DNA of 40,927 nucleotides from the NCBI GenBank assembly GCA_003251175.1, contig QKHC01000037.1:1-40927 (forward strand), in the 5' to 3' direction. The notes below the pieces were generated by a model. The model was not told the origin of the DNA and did not search any database. It saw only the letters and a program-made list of their open reading frames with translations. This DNA comes from Gemmatimonadota bacterium. GTDB lineage: Bacteria; Gemmatimonadota; Gemmatimonadetes; Gemmatimonadales; GWC2-71-9. Shown here piece after piece: positions 7,842 to 16,757 of this stretch (its first letter is position 1; every line of letters starts with the position of its first letter). Made by a program: the position numbers and the translations under genes.

Positions 7842-9152
7842 ATGCTCGCCAATCTCGCGTTTGGGGTTGTTCTCCTCGCGGCGTTGTGGACGCAGGTGCG
7901 CCGCTTCCGACGTCGCGAGGCAAGCGCCCGGGTCGCGGCAGTTCGCTCCCGCGTGAGCGGCGCGGCCCCGCTCGCTCAGCACCCGCTCATCGACGCGCTG
8001 CGCTGCATCGGGTGCGGGTCGTGCGCCGACGCATGCCCCGAGGGCCAGGTGCTGGCGGTGGTCGCCGGCAAGGCTGCGTTGGTCGAGCCGAACCGGTGCA
8101 TCGGGCATGGGCTGTGTGCCGATGCGTGCCCGGTAGGAGCGATCGAAATCGTGACCGCTCCCCCGGGCGTGCGCGCGGACGCGCCGGTGCTCACGCCGGA
8201 GCTCGAAACCAACGTCCCGGGGCTGTTTGTAGCCGGAGAGCTGGGTGGCCTGGCGCTGATCAAGAACGCGGTGCGAACCGGTCGGGAGTGTGTCGACGCC
8301 GTGGCGCGACGGCTCGCGAGCCAGCGGCTGCGGCGACCGGCGGGGGGCCTGGACGTCTGCATCGTGGGGGCCGGACCGGCTGGACTGTCCGCGGCGCTGC
8401 GCGCGCACGAGCTGGGGCTGTCCTATCTCCTGCTGGAGCAGTCGACGCTGGGCGGGAGCGTGGCCAAGTACCCGCGCCAGAAGCTGGTGCTCACCAGTCC
8501 CATGGAGCTGCCGGTTTACGGGGTCTTCGACCGGCTCGAGATCAGGAAGGAAGCCCTGCTCGAGCTGTGGCAGCGGGTCGCGCGCGAGGTGCGGCTCGCC
8601 GTGCGGACCCAGCAACGGGTGGAGCACCTGAGCTGCGATCCCGACGGCAGCTTCACCGTGAACGCCGCCAACGGGCGGTGGCGTGCCGCCGCCGTCGTCC
8701 TGGCTATCGGCCGCCGCGGCTCGCCGCGCACGCTCGACATCCCCGGCGAGGAGCTCCCCAAGGTGATGTACGACCTGCTGGACGCCGCATCATACCGGCG
8801 CAAGCGCATCCTGGTGGTCGGTGGCGGAGACAGCGCGGTCGAGGCGGCGCTCGGTCTCGCCCACCAGCAGGGGAATCGGGTCACGCTCGCCTACCGGAAG
8901 GACGCATTCACGCGACTCAAGGCACGCAATGAGCAGCGCATCGAGGCCGCCATGCGGCGGGGCGGCGTGGCGGTGCTGTTCGGCGCCACGCCGGTCGCCG
9001 TTCGTACCGACGTGGTGGAGCTCGACGTACGGGGCCAACGCCGGGAGCTGCCCAACGACTTTGTGTGGGTGTTTGCTGGAGCGACTCCGCCCACCGCGTT
9101 TCTCGAGCGCATTGGGGTTACGGTGGGTGGCGGCGCGCTGTCCGCCGCCTGA
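7842..9152 (+). CDS. Membrane-anchored 2x ferredoxin-domain plus thioredoxin-reductase-like FAD/NAD(P) oxidoreductase, apparently circularly permuted
   Basis: N-terminal TM helix MLANLAFGVVLLAALW; CIGCGSCADACP and CIGHGLCADACP; TNVPGLFVAGELGGLALIKNAV..G; then CIVGAGPAGLSAAL and VVGGGDSAVEAALGLA. Confidence 0.85.
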   Translation: MLANLAFGVVLLAALWTQVRRFRRREASARVAAVRSRVSGAAPLAQHPLIDALRCIGCGSCADACPEGQVLAVVAGKAALVEPNRCIGHGLCADACPVGAIEIVTAPPGVRADAPVLTPELETNVPGLFVAGELGGLALIKNAVRTGRECVDAVARRLASQRLRRPAGGLDVCIVGAGPAGLSAALRAHELGLSYLLLEQSTLGGSVAKYPRQKLVLTSPMELPVYGVFDRLEIRKEALLELWQRVAREVRLAVRTQQRVEHLSCDPDGSFTVNAANGRWRAAAVVLAIGRRGSPRTLDIPGEELPKVMYDLLDAASYRRKRILVVGGGDSAVEAALGLAHQQGNRVTLAYRKDAFTRLKARNEQRIEAAMRRGGVAVLFGATPVAVRTDVVELDVRGQRRELPNDFVWVFAGATPPTAFLERIGVTVGGGALSAA

Positions 9153-9154
9153 GC

Positions 9155-10606
9155 TCAGGCTTCTGCGAGCAGCGGGGGACGACCGATCGGCTGGGCCGCC
9201 TGGACGGCGGCGGCCAGCGCCAGCACCCCCTCCTCGTCGCGCGGGCGCCCCACGATCTGCAGTCCCACGGGCAGTCCCTGCCCATCGACGCCGCAGGGTA
9301 CCGACGCCACCGGCAGGCCCGTGAGGCTCAGCACGAACGTCGGCGCGAGCCAGTCGACGTACGTCTGCATGGGGGCGCCCCCGATGGTGTCCGGGTAGTT
9401 CTGCTCGACCGGGAACGGTGCAACCGCCATGGTGGGCGTGAGCAGGTGGTCATGGTGCGCAAACAGCTCGCGGAAACGGTGCCACAGCTGCCCGCGCACC
9501 CGTTCCGCCCGCCCGATGGCTCGCGTTGTCGTCTCGAGCCCCGCTTTGGTGTTGTCGCGGACGTTGACGCCCATTTCCGGGACGTGATCGAGTCGCGGGG
9601 TCATCCAGTTGACGAACCACAGCCCGCGCAGCGCGAGGAACGCGTCCCGGGCGGCGCGCAGATCGAGTGACACCTCCTCGACCGCCACACCGTTGGCCGT
9701 GAGCGCTTCGGCGGCGCGTCGGCACGCCCGCTCCAGCGCCGGATCGATGCCAATACCAGCGAGGTCGGCGCAGTATGCAACCCGCAGGCCCGCACGCGGG
9801 CCCGCGCGCACGGCAGCCACGAAGTCCCGGCCCGCCACCGGTTGGGCCAGGGGGGCGAGCGGCGATGGTCCCGCGATGGCCTGCAGCATCTGCGCCGCAT
9901 CCTCCGCGGTGCGCGCCATCGGTCCCTCGACCTGCAGCGTATCCCACACCCAGTCGTACGGGTGGGTGGGCACGAGACCCACCGATGGGCGCAATCCGAC
10001 GACGCCGCAGAACGCCGCTGGAATGCGCAGCGAACCGCCGAGGTCGGTCCCTTCCGCGAGCGCGATCATGCCGGTCGCGAGTCCCGCCGCGCCTCCACCT
10101 GTAGAGCCGCCCGCGCTCTTCGTGGTGTCCCAGGGGTTTCGGGTGCGTCCGAAGACGTCGTTCCAGGTGTTGCCGCCGGCCGCGAACTCGGGACAGTTGG
10201 TTTTGCCGATGATCACCGCGCCCGCCGCCCGCAGCCGCGCGACGACAGCAGCGTCCTCGCTGGGCACGTAGTCGCGATAGAGCGGCGATCCGTAGGTGGT
10301 GCGCAGTCCCGCCACCGGGGTGACATCCTTGATGCCGACGGGCACGCCGGCCAGGGCCCCCGGATCCTCGCCCTGCGCGATGCGTCGCTCGAGAGCGCGG
10401 GCGTCGTCCCGGGCCCGGGCATTGAGCGTGACGATGGCGTTGATGGTCGAGTTGTGCTGGTCGACCCTCGCCAGCACGGCGTCGACCACGTCGACCGGAG
10501 ACACGTCGCCCGATGCGACGAGATCACGGATCGCCACCGCCGGCAGGTCGGCGAGACCGCCCGCACGGATGCTCACGGATTCACCGCCACGCCGCTCGGG
10601 CACCAC
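9155..10606 (-). CDS. Amidase signature family enzyme
   Basis: 483 aa. GVPVGIKDVTPVAGLRTTYGS, IIGKTNCPEFAAGGNTWNDVFGRTRNPWDTTKSAGGSTGGGAAGLATGMIALAEGTDLGGSLRIPAAFCGVVGLRPS (Lys/Ser/Ser catalytic pattern). Confidence 0.92.
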   Translation of the reverse strand: MVPERRGGESVSIRAGGLADLPAVAIRDLVASGDVSPVDVVDAVLARVDQHNSTINAIVTLNARARDDARALERRIAQGEDPGALAGVPVGIKDVTPVAGLRTTYGSPLYRDYVPSEDAAVVARLRAAGAVIIGKTNCPEFAAGGNTWNDVFGRTRNPWDTTKSAGGSTGGGAAGLATGMIALAEGTDLGGSLRIPAAFCGVVGLRPSVGLVPTHPYDWVWDTLQVEGPMARTAEDAAQMLQAIAGPSPLAPLAQPVAGRDFVAAVRAGPRAGLRVAYCADLAGIGIDPALERACRRAAEALTANGVAVEEVSLDLRAARDAFLALRGLWFVNWMTPRLDHVPEMGVNVRDNTKAGLETTTRAIGRAERVRGQLWHRFRELFAHHDHLLTPTMAVAPFPVEQNYPDTIGGAPMQTYVDWLAPTFVLSLTGLPVASVPCGVDGQGLPVGLQIVGRPRDEEGVLALAAAVQAAQPIGRPPLLAEA

Positions 10607-10612
10607 CGCCGA

Positions 10613-11410
10613 TCACGGCGCGCCCCATTCTCCCACGAACGCGACCGTCCGCGCGAACGCCGCTTCGCCTCCCTTGAACAGCCACGGGAAGCACCCGATC
10701 ACCAGCCGGGTGTTCTGCAGCTCCGGTGCGTCGATCCGGCCGCCGAGGTTCTCGATGTGGATGCAGTCGTGCGGGAACAATGCGTTGTGGGTCAGCTGGT
10801 ACGCCTCGTCAGGAAAGAGCTCGCGGGCACGCTCGGGACCGAACTTCGCTTCGGCCTTGGCGCGCACGCGATCGCAATGGCCGTGCATCCCCTTTCCCAG
10901 GAAGCGGCCGATGGGGAGGTTCATCGGATGGTCGGTAGATATGCAGTCCACGCCCCACAGGTGGATGCGCTTCTCGAGCAGCCACGGGACCATGCTCGGG
11001 TGGGCCCCGGGATGCAGGTGGATGTAGCGCTCCTCGTCGGGGGTCGCGCCGAATTCGCCGTAGCGATGCCAGCCCGTGTGCAGGATGAGGATGTCGCCCG
11101 GCTTCACCTCGACGCGTTGCTCGATCATCTGCGGCGTGTATACGGCGAGCTCGTCCATGTCATCGCGCAAGTCCACAATCACGCCCGGTCCGCACAGCCA
11201 CTCCAGCGGCAGCTCGTCGATCGTCTTGCCGGCCGTCACGAAGTGCCGCGGCGCGTCGAGGTGGGTGCCCATGTGGTTCGAGGTCTGGATGTACTGCGCG
11301 TTCACCCCATGCTCCGCCTTGCGCTTGATGTATTTCACCTCGAAGGGCGGATAGTACGGCCAGAACGAGCAGCGCTCGTTGAGGGGCTGGGAGAGGTCGT
11401 ACAGCTGCAT
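10613..11410 (-). CDS. Cyclase family protein (kynurenine formamidase/isatin hydrolase-like metal hydrolase)
   Basis: 265 aa from ATG 11410. Metal-binding HMGTHLDAPRHF motif; DLSQPLNERCSFWP; DILILHTGW. Confidence 0.85.
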   Translation of the reverse strand: MQLYDLSQPLNERCSFWPYYPPFEVKYIKRKAEHGVNAQYIQTSNHMGTHLDAPRHFVTAGKTIDELPLEWLCGPGVIVDLRDDMDELAVYTPQMIEQRVEVKPGDILILHTGWHRYGEFGATPDEERYIHLHPGAHPSMVPWLLEKRIHLWGVDCISTDHPMNLPIGRFLGKGMHGHCDRVRAKAEAKFGPERARELFPDEAYQLTHNALFPHDCIHIENLGGRIDAPELQNTRLVIGCFPWLFKGGEAAFARTVAFVGEWGAP

Positions 11411-11545
11411 CGATGAACCTCCGGCACAAAGGGTTGCGGAGTGCGGATTAAATCGATCGTGTACCGCGCTCGCTCCCATCCGCACGAAGCGCAACACGCG
11501 AATCCGCCATCCGGCATTCCCAATCCACAACGAGCGGGCGGCCTT

Positions 11546-13051
11546 TCATGCGGACCCGAGCTCCGATCTCATCAGGATCCAGTACAGCGCTCCCGCCACC
11601 AGGGCAGCGGAGAACCATGCGCCGTCGAACAGGAAGCGCACGGCTGGGTGGGTCAGTCCCGCCAAAGCGGTCGCGATGCCCGCGACGAGCGCCACCAGGG
11701 CGCGTGGATTGAGTCCGCGCATGTACGCGTAGGGACCGGCGGGCGCGTACAGCCCGGGTAGGTCGAGCCGACCGCGGCGCAGCAGTGCGTAGTCGCAGAC
11801 CATGACCCCGGCGACGGCGCCGAGCAGTCCCGAATACCCGATGAGCCATGTCTGGTACTGGTCGAGCAACTTCCATGGAAAGATGGCGATCCCGGCAACC
11901 CCGGCCAGGAGACCGCCGAGGCGGAAGCTGATGCGGCTGGGCCGCAGCGCCGCGATGCTGTTCGCAGGGGCCACGACGTTGGCGGCGATGTTGGTGGTGA
12001 GCGTGGCTACGATCACCGCCAGCAGGGCGCCGACGCCGAGCAGGGGGTTGCCGCTCTCGGCCGTCAGCCGTGAGAGCAGGTCGACCGGGTTCCAGATCGC
12101 TTCCCCGTAGATGATCAGCGTCGCGCTGGTCACCGCCACGCCGATGAAGGCGAACAGCGGCATCGTGGTGAGCAGGCCGAGCGCCTGGCCCACGACTTGG
12201 TCGCGCTGACTGCGGGCATAACGGGTGAAGTCCGGGATGTTGAGCGACAGGGTCGCCCAGAACCCCACCATGGCGGTGACCCAGGGAACGAAGGTCGTGA
12301 GCAGGAAGCGCCCGCTCGGCGCCGCGGGTCGCTGCAGCGCATCGGCACGCGCCAGGATGGCGCCGATTCCGCCGGTCCGCGCGGCAGCCCAGCCGAGCAG
12401 CGCGATTCCCATGAGAATCAGCAGCGGCGCCGCCAGAGTCTCGAGGCGCTTGATGCTCTCGGTGCCGGCCCAGACGAAGTACATGTTGACCAGCCAGAAC
12501 AGCAGGAACGCGGCGAAGTGCGGCGCCCCGTATCCCATGAAGCGCCACGGGCCGCCCAGTCCCTCCCAGGCGGGCCATAGGATCGCGAGCAGCGCGTGGA
12601 TCGCGAGTCCGCCAACCCATGTCTGGATGCCGAACCAGCCGCACGCCACGACGGAGCGCAGCAGCGAAGGCACGTGGGCGCCCACAGTCCCGAAGGCGGC
12701 GCGCGCGAAGACCGGGAAGGGCACGCCGTAGCGCGTGCCCGCGTGGGCGTTGATCACCATCGGCACGAGGACGATGGCGTTCCCGAGGAAGATCGCGACC
12801 AGGCTCTGCCGCCACGTCATGCCCGCCCCGACCATGCTCGCGGCAAGCATGTAGGTCGGGATGCAGACGCTCATGCCGACCCACAGCGATGCGAGATGCC
12901 ACAACGTCCAGGTCCGCTGCCGGGCCGTCGTCGGCGCGAGGTCGGCATTGACGAGCGGACCGGGTGGCAGGTCGTGGGTGAGCTCCACGAGACCGTTCAC
13001 CGTGACGGTCGCGGCCTCCCCGGACCCAGCGGTGCGATGGATCTTGCTCAC
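11546..13051 (-). CDS. NCS1 family nucleobase/hydantoin-type cation symporter
   Basis: 501 aa, about 12 TM segments. NADLAPTTARQRTWTLWHLASLWVGMSVCIPTYMLAASMVGAGMTWRQSLVAIFLGN; GTRYGVPFPVFARAAFG; GTG start overlaps the upstream TGA. Confidence 0.92.
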   Translation of the reverse strand: MSKIHRTAGSGEAATVTVNGLVELTHDLPPGPLVNADLAPTTARQRTWTLWHLASLWVGMSVCIPTYMLAASMVGAGMTWRQSLVAIFLGNAIVLVPMVINAHAGTRYGVPFPVFARAAFGTVGAHVPSLLRSVVACGWFGIQTWVGGLAIHALLAILWPAWEGLGGPWRFMGYGAPHFAAFLLFWLVNMYFVWAGTESIKRLETLAAPLLILMGIALLGWAAARTGGIGAILARADALQRPAAPSGRFLLTTFVPWVTAMVGFWATLSLNIPDFTRYARSQRDQVVGQALGLLTTMPLFAFIGVAVTSATLIIYGEAIWNPVDLLSRLTAESGNPLLGVGALLAVIVATLTTNIAANVVAPANSIAALRPSRISFRLGGLLAGVAGIAIFPWKLLDQYQTWLIGYSGLLGAVAGVMVCDYALLRRGRLDLPGLYAPAGPYAYMRGLNPRALVALVAGIATALAGLTHPAVRFLFDGAWFSAALVAGALYWILMRSELGSA

Positions 13052-13947
13052 CGTTTCGTCGCGTCCCCGGCTCCGGCACTCGCCCGCTCGAACGCCGCGG
13101 CGAGCGCGCGGCGGGTGAGCACACCCACGAGCTGGCGGCGATAGGCGCTCGACGCGTGGATGTCCCCCGGAGGATCGACGTCCTTGGCGGCGGCCGCCTG
13201 CGCGGCCTCGCGCAACGCGGCGGGGGTCGGCGGCTCGCCTTTGAGTGCCTTGCGCGCGCGGGCAGCGAGGACGGGCCCCTCACCCACACCCAGTAGCGTG
13301 ATGCGGCTGTCGGCGCAGCGCCCGCGCTCGTCGAGCGTCACGACCGCGGCCACGCCCGCGAGCGCGTAATCACCGTGTCGCCGCGCAACTTCGAGGAATG
13401 CCCAGCCGCTGCGCGGTGGTGGCGGCGGACAGACGACCTCCACCAGCAGCTCACCCGGGGCGAGCGCCGTCTGGAACAGTCCGGTGAAGAACCGCTCGGC
13501 GCTCACGCTGCGCGTTCCCTCACGGCCGCGCACGATGAACCGCGCGTCCAGCGCGAGCAGAACGGCCGGGATCTCCGCTGCGGGATCGGCGTGCGCGGCC
13601 GAGCCGCCCAGCGTGCCGCGGTTGCGGATCTGGGCGTGGGCGACGGACGGCATCGTCTCCGCGAGCAGGGGCGCGCCCCGGATCACGTCGGTGTGGTGCT
13701 CCAGGGTTCGCTGACGGGTCATGGCTCCGCAGTGGATCTCGCCGCGATCGTCGCGACGCACGAAGTCGAGCTCGGTGACGCGGTTCAGGTCCACCAGCAC
13801 ACCTGGCCGTGCCAGTCGGAAGTTCATCGCGGGAATCAGACTCTGGCCGCCCGCCAGCGGCTTCGCGTCGCTGCCATGGGCGTGGAGGATCTCCAGGGCC
13901 TCGTCGACGCTCGCCGGGCGGTGATACGCGAACGCTGCGGGCTTCAC
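13048..13947 (-). CDS. Molybdenum hydroxylase FAD-binding subunit (CoxM/XdhB-like)
   Basis: 299 aa from GTG 13947. AFAYHRPASVDEALEIL, KPLAGGQSLIPAMNFRLARP, HAQIRNRGTLGGSAAHADPAAEIPAVLLALDA. Confidence 0.92.
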   Translation of the reverse strand: MKPAAFAYHRPASVDEALEILHAHGSDAKPLAGGQSLIPAMNFRLARPGVLVDLNRVTELDFVRRDDRGEIHCGAMTRQRTLEHHTDVIRGAPLLAETMPSVAHAQIRNRGTLGGSAAHADPAAEIPAVLLALDARFIVRGREGTRSVSAERFFTGLFQTALAPGELLVEVVCPPPPPRSGWAFLEVARRHGDYALAGVAAVVTLDERGRCADSRITLLGVGEGPVLAARARKALKGEPPTPAALREAAQAAAAKDVDPPGDIHASSAYRRQLVGVLTRRALAAAFERASAGAGDATKR

Positions 13948-16757
13948 GCGCTGGCCTCGCCCGTGCGTCGGCCCGCCAGCTCCCGGTGGACAAGCTCGAG
14001 TCCCTGTCGTGTCATCAGCTTCGCCGCCGTGTCCAGCACCCGCTGGCCGACGCCGGCGATCCGGCCGCCCACCTGCAGCTCGGCGCGGTATCGCATGACG
14101 GTCCCCGCAGCATCCTCCTCCAGCGACACCTGCGCCGTCCCTCTCGTGAATCCGAGCCCGCTGTGCCCATCCACCACCATGGCGAAGCGCTGCGGTGGCT
14201 CGCGGTCCAGCAGCGTGACCCGCACCGTGAATTCCGCCGCCGTCACGGGTCCGATCCCCACCCGCATGGCACCGTGATAGCTCGCCTCGCCCTGCTGCTC
14301 GAGCGCCATGCCGCCGGGCAGGGCCCGCACCAGCACCGCAGGATCCTGCAGGGCGTCCCAGACCACGGCTCGGGGGAGCCGGAACACGTAGCTGCCCTCG
14401 ACGATCACCTGGTTGCGGCGCTGGGGCGGGGTGCGTTGCAGCAGCTGGAAGAGGCGATCCGGGCTGAGGGGGATTTCCGTGATCTCGACGTGGAAGTCTG
14501 CCAGTGCATCCTCCACGGCCTGCGCGAACGCCGCTCCCGTGGGGATGCAGCCGGCCTCGCCGACGCCCTTCAGGCCGATGGGGCTCAGCGGTGACGGCGT
14601 CTCGCGGTGGCCGATCACGATCGGCGGGACCTCGGTGGCTGTCGGCAGCAGGTAGTCCATGAGCGAAGCGTTCTGCAGCTGGCCGTTGTCGTCCCACATC
14701 AACTGCTCGTAGAACGCATTGCCGATCCCGTGGGCGACGCCGCCATGGATCTGTCCTTCAACGAGCATCGGATTGATCAGCCGGCCGCAATCGTGCACGA
14801 CCACGTACTTCTGGATGGTGACCATCGCGGTTTCGGGATCCACCTCGACGATCATCGCGTGCACGCCGCTCGCCGTGCTTCCGCGGTCTGGTCCGTAGTA
14901 GGCCGTCGCTTCGAGTCCAGGCTCGGTCCCCGGCCGCACGGCGCCGCGCAGCGGGTTGGCTTGCGCGGCGAGCGCGCCGAGATCGATGCTGCGGTCGGAT
15001 CCGACGACGCGCACCGCGCCGCCGACCAACTCGAGGCCCTCCGGCGGCGTCTCCAGTAGTCGGCTCGCGAGATCGAAGACCTTGGTCCGGACCGCGGTGG
15101 CCGCCGCATGGCAGGCGGTGCCGGCCACCACTGCGCCACGACTGGCGAAGGTCCCGGTCCCCCAGTTGAACTCGCGGGTGTCACCGGTAACGACATGGAC
15201 GTGCTCGATGCGCACGGCCAACACATCGGCCACGATCTGGGCGAACGCGGTGAAATGGCCCTGTCCCTGCGTGCCGACCCCGGTCGCGACGCGAACCTGC
15301 CCGCTGGGCTCGACGGTCACGCGGGCCCCTTCGTACGGTCCGATTCCCGTGCCCTCGATGTAGGAGACGATCCCGAGGCCGACGTGCCGACCCGCGGCAC
15401 GGGCCCGCGGTTGCTCCTCGTGAAGGAAGTGGTGGTACCCGATCAGCTTTGCGGCCTCTTCGAGCGCGGGTGCGTAGTCACCGCTGTCGTAGACGAGTGG
15501 CGCCGAGTCTTGAAACAGAATGTGGTGATCGTACGGGAACCGGTCGCGCGACAGGTAGTTGCGCCGGCGGATCTCGAGTCGGTCCAGACCGAGTTCCCGT
15601 GCGGCGAGATCGAGCAGCCGCTCCATCACGAACACGCCGTGCTGGCGTCCGGCGCCGCGTACCGGCGTCACGATCGGCTTGTTCGTGAACACGGCGGTGA
15701 ACTCGGTGTCGTAGGCCGGTACGTCATACGGTCCGAGCAGCGTGCACTGGGAATTGATCGGCACGGTGAGCCCGTAGGGATCGTAGGCTCCGGTGTCGTG
15801 CAGGAACACGTCCCGGATGCCGAGGATGCGGCCATCCTGCGCGACCGCCAGCTCGGCATCGTGGACCTGACCCCGCTCCTGCGTCGTCGCGAAGAAGTTC
15901 TCCTGTCGGTCTTCCGTCCACTTCACGGGGCGGCCGAGCTGCATGGCGATCCAAGGGATCAGCACTTCCTCGGGGTAGTGCATCATGATCTTGGGACCGA
16001 AGCCGCCGCCCACGAACGGGGCGATGACGCGCACCTGCGACTCCAGCAGACCCAGGCGCGCTGCCAGCCCGTTGCGAATCGGGATCGGCGCCTGGGTCGT
16101 GTCCCAGATCGTCAGCTCCTCGGCGCGGGCATCCCATTGGGCCACCACGCAACGGTTCTCGATGGCGGCCGAGAGCCCCCGGTCGTACCGGAACCGCCGC
16201 CGGATCACGCGGTGCGCGGCGGCGCGGGCCGCGTCATAGTCGCCGGTGCGCTGTACGACGTGGGCGGCCAGGTTCGACGCGAGATGCTCGTGCACACGCG
16301 CCGCCCCGGCTGCCATCGCCGCCTCGAGATCGACGACCGCCGGCAATGGCTCGATGTCCACCACGACGTCTGCGAGGGCGTCTTCCGCCACGTACCGGCT
16401 CTGCGCCACGATCATCGCGATCGGCTCCCCGACGTGCCGCACCTTGTCGCGAACGAGCGGGACCTGGGTGCAGGTGTGGAAGATCAATCCCGGTATCGGA
16501 GGCGGCGGGACGAGCAGGGGACCGGGGCGCCAGTAGTCGCCCAGATCAGCGGCCGTAATGACGGAGATGACACCCGGCCGGCGGCGCGCTGCCGAGACAT
16601 CGACGTCGCGCAGTCGGCCGTGGGCGTGCTCGCTGCGCACGAACGCCGCGTGCAGCTGGCCATCGAGCTGGACGTCGTCTACGAACAGCGCGCGGCCTGT
16701 GAGGAGGCGCTCGTCCTCGCTCCGGCGTACGCGAGCGCCGACGTAGCGCTCAGGCAC
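13944..16757 (-). CDS. Molybdenum hydroxylase large subunit (CoxL/XdhA-like, form-II-type motif) fused to a C-terminal CoxG/SRPBCC domain
   Basis: 937 aa from GTG 16757. GARVRRSEDERLLTGRALFVDDVQLDGQLHAAFVRSEHAHG; APFVGGGFGPK; PVRGAGRQHGVFVMER; GLKGVGEAGCIPTGAA; then C-terminal VEGSYVFRLPRAVVWDALQDPAVLVRALPGG...GVGQRVLDTAAKLM typical of CoxG. Confidence 0.9.
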   Translation of the reverse strand: MPERYVGARVRRSEDERLLTGRALFVDDVQLDGQLHAAFVRSEHAHGRLRDVDVSAARRRPGVISVITAADLGDYWRPGPLLVPPPPIPGLIFHTCTQVPLVRDKVRHVGEPIAMIVAQSRYVAEDALADVVVDIEPLPAVVDLEAAMAAGAARVHEHLASNLAAHVVQRTGDYDAARAAAHRVIRRRFRYDRGLSAAIENRCVVAQWDARAEELTIWDTTQAPIPIRNGLAARLGLLESQVRVIAPFVGGGFGPKIMMHYPEEVLIPWIAMQLGRPVKWTEDRQENFFATTQERGQVHDAELAVAQDGRILGIRDVFLHDTGAYDPYGLTVPINSQCTLLGPYDVPAYDTEFTAVFTNKPIVTPVRGAGRQHGVFVMERLLDLAARELGLDRLEIRRRNYLSRDRFPYDHHILFQDSAPLVYDSGDYAPALEEAAKLIGYHHFLHEEQPRARAAGRHVGLGIVSYIEGTGIGPYEGARVTVEPSGQVRVATGVGTQGQGHFTAFAQIVADVLAVRIEHVHVVTGDTREFNWGTGTFASRGAVVAGTACHAAATAVRTKVFDLASRLLETPPEGLELVGGAVRVVGSDRSIDLGALAAQANPLRGAVRPGTEPGLEATAYYGPDRGSTASGVHAMIVEVDPETAMVTIQKYVVVHDCGRLINPMLVEGQIHGGVAHGIGNAFYEQLMWDDNGQLQNASLMDYLLPTATEVPPIVIGHRETPSPLSPIGLKGVGEAGCIPTGAAFAQAVEDALADFHVEITEIPLSPDRLFQLLQRTPPQRRNQVIVEGSYVFRLPRAVVWDALQDPAVLVRALPGGMALEQQGEASYHGAMRVGIGPVTAAEFTVRVTLLDREPPQRFAMVVDGHSGLGFTRGTAQVSLEEDAAGTVMRYRAELQVGGRIAGVGQRVLDTAAKLMTRQGLELVHRELAGRRTGEASA

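Noticed and set aside
13944-16757. Aerobic form I CO dehydrogenase
   Set aside because: The active-site loop reads PVRGAGR rather than AYRCSFR, so it is a form-II-like or other Mo-hydroxylase.
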